Positions 62,560 to 64,000 of a stretch of DNA of 64,000 bases are shown piece by piece. How positions within the stretch are numbered: the stretch's first letter is position 1; every line of letters starts with the position of its first letter. The notes under the pieces are model-generated. The model was not told the DNA's origin and ran no database searches. It was given only the letters and a program-made list of their open reading frames with translations. Origin of the DNA: Thermobifida alba (lineage in GTDB: Bacteria > Actinomycetota > Actinomycetes > Streptosporangiales > Streptosporangiaceae); the NCBI RefSeq assembly GCF_023208015.1, contig NZ_CP051627.1, positions 1,488,001-1,552,000 of the forward strand. Direction: 5' to 3'. The translations under genes and the position numbers were made by a program.

Positions 62560-63810
62560 TCAGCGGGGGGCGCGGGCGGCCGCGGCGAGGTCGTGGGTCG
62601 GGGTGGTGCCGTCGGGGAGGCGGCCCTCCTCGACGGCGTCGAGGATGCGGGCGGCAGCACCCAGCGCGGGGGCGTCCAGGCCGAGGGTGGAGGGCACCGC
62701 GATGGGCTCCTCGACCGCCACGCCGCGCGTGTCGAGCAGGCCGTTGACCACGGGCAGCAGCCAGGGCGCGAGTTCGGCGTAGTAGCCGCCGAGGATGACG
62801 CGTTCGGGGTCGAGCACGCTGACCAGGGTGAACACACCTGCGGCCAGGTCGTGGGCGGCCTCGTCGAGGCGGGTCAGGGTGGTGGTGTCGCCGGCGCGGG
62901 CACGGGCGACGATCTCGTCGATGCGTAGTTCCACCTCGGCCAGCGACAGGTGTCCGTCATCGCGGGCCTCGTCGGGCAGGGTGCGGCGGGCGATCGCGGT
63001 CACCGACGCGACCGTCTCCAGGCGCGCCGAGCCGCCGGGGGCGGGCACCGGGATGTGTCCGGCCTCGCCGCTGTAGCCGGAGTGGCCGCGGCGCAGTGCC
63101 CCGTCGACGAGCAGGCCCGCGCCCAGGCTGGTGCCGCCGGTGAGGTAGACGAGGTCGCGGGTGCCGACGTGCTCGCCGAAGCGGTGTTCGGCCAGGACCG
63201 CGTAGTTGGCGTCGTTGCCGATCTCCACGGGGAAGCCGGGGCCGCGCAGCGCGTCGACGAGTTCGGCGGCGAAGTCGACGTCGCGCCAGTGGAGGGCGGG
63301 GACGAGGCGGGCTCGGCCGTCGGGGTCGACCAGGCCGGGCAGGGCCACGCCCAGGCCGAGGACCTGGCGGCCGTCGTGCTCGATGCGGGTGACGACGCGG
63401 CGGGCCAGGGCGGTGACGGCGGTGACGGCGCGCGCGGGGGGGACGGTGCTGGCGGGGAAGGCGCGCCGCCACGACAGCACGGGGCGGCCGGCCAGGTCGA
63501 CGGCGACGGCGGTGAGGTAGTCGGCGTTGACCTCGATGCCGATGGCCGCGCACGAGGCGCCGTCCAGGGTGAGCATGATGGCGGGGCGGCCCACCCGGTT
63601 CTCGGTGGTGCCGGTCTCGCGCAGCAGCCGGCGCCGCAGCAGTTCGGAGACCAGGCTGGAGACGGTGGTCTTGTTCAGTCCGGTGGCCGCGGCGATGTCG
63701 GCCCGCGAGCAGGGGCCCTGTTCGCGGACGCAGCGCAGCACCAGGGCCAGGTTGGTGGCGCGGACGTCGCCCACCTCTGCCTTGTTGGGGTCTCTTGTCC
63801 TGCCGATCAC
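62560..63810 (-). CDS. ROK-family transcriptional regulator without zinc motif
   Basis: The 416-residue protein has a winged helix (RATNLALVLRCVREQGPCSR, AATGLNKTTVSSLVSELLRR) and a ROK domain (VEIGNDANYAVLAEHRFGEH, VYLTGGTSLGAGLLVDGALR, GEAGHIPVPAPGGSARLETV). The CxCGxxGC zinc cluster normally following GHI is replaced by PAPGGSARLE, so it lacks the metal site. It lies 36 bases upstream of the GH3 gene, the first gene of a likely two-gene operon, and divergent from a gene starting at 63980. It probably represses both on absence of an oligosaccharide inducer. GTG at 63810 is the start. Confidence 0.9.
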   Translation of the reverse strand: MIGRTRDPNKAEVGDVRATNLALVLRCVREQGPCSRADIAAATGLNKTTVSSLVSELLRRRLLRETGTTENRVGRPAIMLTLDGASCAAIGIEVNADYLTAVAVDLAGRPVLSWRRAFPASTVPPARAVTAVTALARRVVTRIEHDGRQVLGLGVALPGLVDPDGRARLVPALHWRDVDFAAELVDALRGPGFPVEIGNDANYAVLAEHRFGEHVGTRDLVYLTGGTSLGAGLLVDGALRRGHSGYSGEAGHIPVPAPGGSARLETVASVTAIARRTLPDEARDDGHLSLAEVELRIDEIVARARAGDTTTLTRLDEAAHDLAAGVFTLVSVLDPERVILGGYYAELAPWLLPVVNGLLDTRGVAVEEPIAVPSTLGLDAPALGAAARILDAVEEGRLPDGTTPTHDLAAAARAPR

Positions 63811-63876
63811 CGTGTGTCCCGTTCCCGTTTCGCAGCGCTTCGGTTGCGGATCTTGTGGTCCGCATCACTCACGAGT

Positions 63877-63905
63877 AATTTGTTTGTCTATAACCCGAAC
63901 TAATT
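63877..63905. promoter_or_regulatory. Inverted repeat, ROK operator candidate
   Basis: AATTTGTTTG (63877-63886) and CGAACTAATT (63896-63905) are inverted copies matching at 8 of 10 positions, separated by 9 bases in an A/T-rich patch. It lies between the ROK gene and the divergent gene at 63980. The half-sites resemble those in the xylB-xylR gap. Confidence 0.65.
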
Positions 63906-63979
63906 CTATCGCGGTCGCCCTCCGGACTCCAGAGAGTGACCGCAAAACAACAGGGCCTCCCTCCCCCGAAGGGACCACC

Positions 63980-64000
63980 ATGAGACACTCCCGCCCCTCA
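63980..64000 (+). CDS. Start of a gene cut by the window edge
   Basis: ATG at 63980, nine bases after a GAAGGGA motif, begins MRHSRPS before the window ends. Its place, divergent from a ROK repressor with an operator between, fits the first gene of a sugar-transport operon (often a substrate-binding lipoprotein), but seven residues prove nothing. Confidence 0.4.

Noticed and set aside
60070-62928. A 952-codon open frame antisense to the GH3 and ROK genes
   Set aside because: Gly/Val-rich shadow of two well-supported genes with no family pattern.
1-64000. tRNA, rRNA and insertion-sequence transposase genes
   Set aside because: I looked for T-loop motifs, rRNA cores and DDE transposase patterns on both strands by eye and found none I could support.

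Overview
This is a GC-rich actinobacterial window. It fits the genus Thermobifida (Nocardiopsaceae) best. The Cas3 encoded at 1790-4627 closely resembles the well-studied Thermobifida fusca type I-E Cas3 as I remember it, and a lasso-peptide cluster carrying a protein-isoaspartyl methyltransferase, as at 53.6-57.5 kb, is known from Thermobifida cellulosilytica. The genus call is inference from remembered families, not from a search. I see no rRNA or tRNA genes.

Layout. (1) 0-7.8 kb holds a type I-E CRISPR-Cas locus. The 5' end of cas8e runs off the left edge, a dead regulatory-ATPase gene follows, then cas3, a leader, and an array of 49 repeats and 48 spacers. (2) 7.8-17.1 kb holds accessory and regulatory genes: a DUF6221-like protein, a small hypothetical, a membrane Ser/Thr kinase, an hsp20 gene with an HspR-type operator, an F420/FMN-type oxidoreductase, and an ECF41-like sigma factor with its AhpD-like partner. 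(3) 17.6-22.6 kb holds a long TetR-like protein, an HTH protein and a short PPDK in one overlapping operon, then the broken tail of a HINT-containing polymorphic toxin beside an intact candidate immunity gene. (4) 24.1-34.8 kb holds a DrrAB-like exporter, a TetR gene with matching operator copies at a SDR/acyl-CoA dehydrogenase/phosphotransferase operon, a MacB-type ABC exporter and another SDR. (5) 34.9-41.6 kb holds a TIGR03086 protein, the wreck of a rhamnose uptake and catabolism locus (kinase, binding protein, transporter ATPase, LacI regulator), and the intact xylBA operon with its divergent ROK repressor. (6) 41.8-50.3 kb encodes a complete four-gene SMC-type anti-plasmid system (Wadjet; the domain set matches type II) with related palindromic sequence on both sides. 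(7) 52.2-58.6 kb holds an atypical glutamyl-tRNA synthetase gene, then a lasso-peptide cluster on the minus strand (XRE regulator, 38-aa precursor, cyclase, B1, B2, aspartimide-forming methyltransferase). (8) 59.0-64.0 kb holds a membrane protein, a multidomain GH3 glycosidase and a ROK repressor divergent from a gene cut off at the right edge.

The main theme is defence and specialised metabolism beside plant-polysaccharide sugar use (xylose genes, GH3, ROK regulators, decayed rhamnose genes). Two systems against foreign DNA, CRISPR I-E and Wadjet, lie about 34 kb apart. Several genes show fresh damage: cas8e has an ATT where ATG is expected, the lasso cyclase carries one extra G, and the toxin, rhamnose and LacI genes have frameshifts or deletions.
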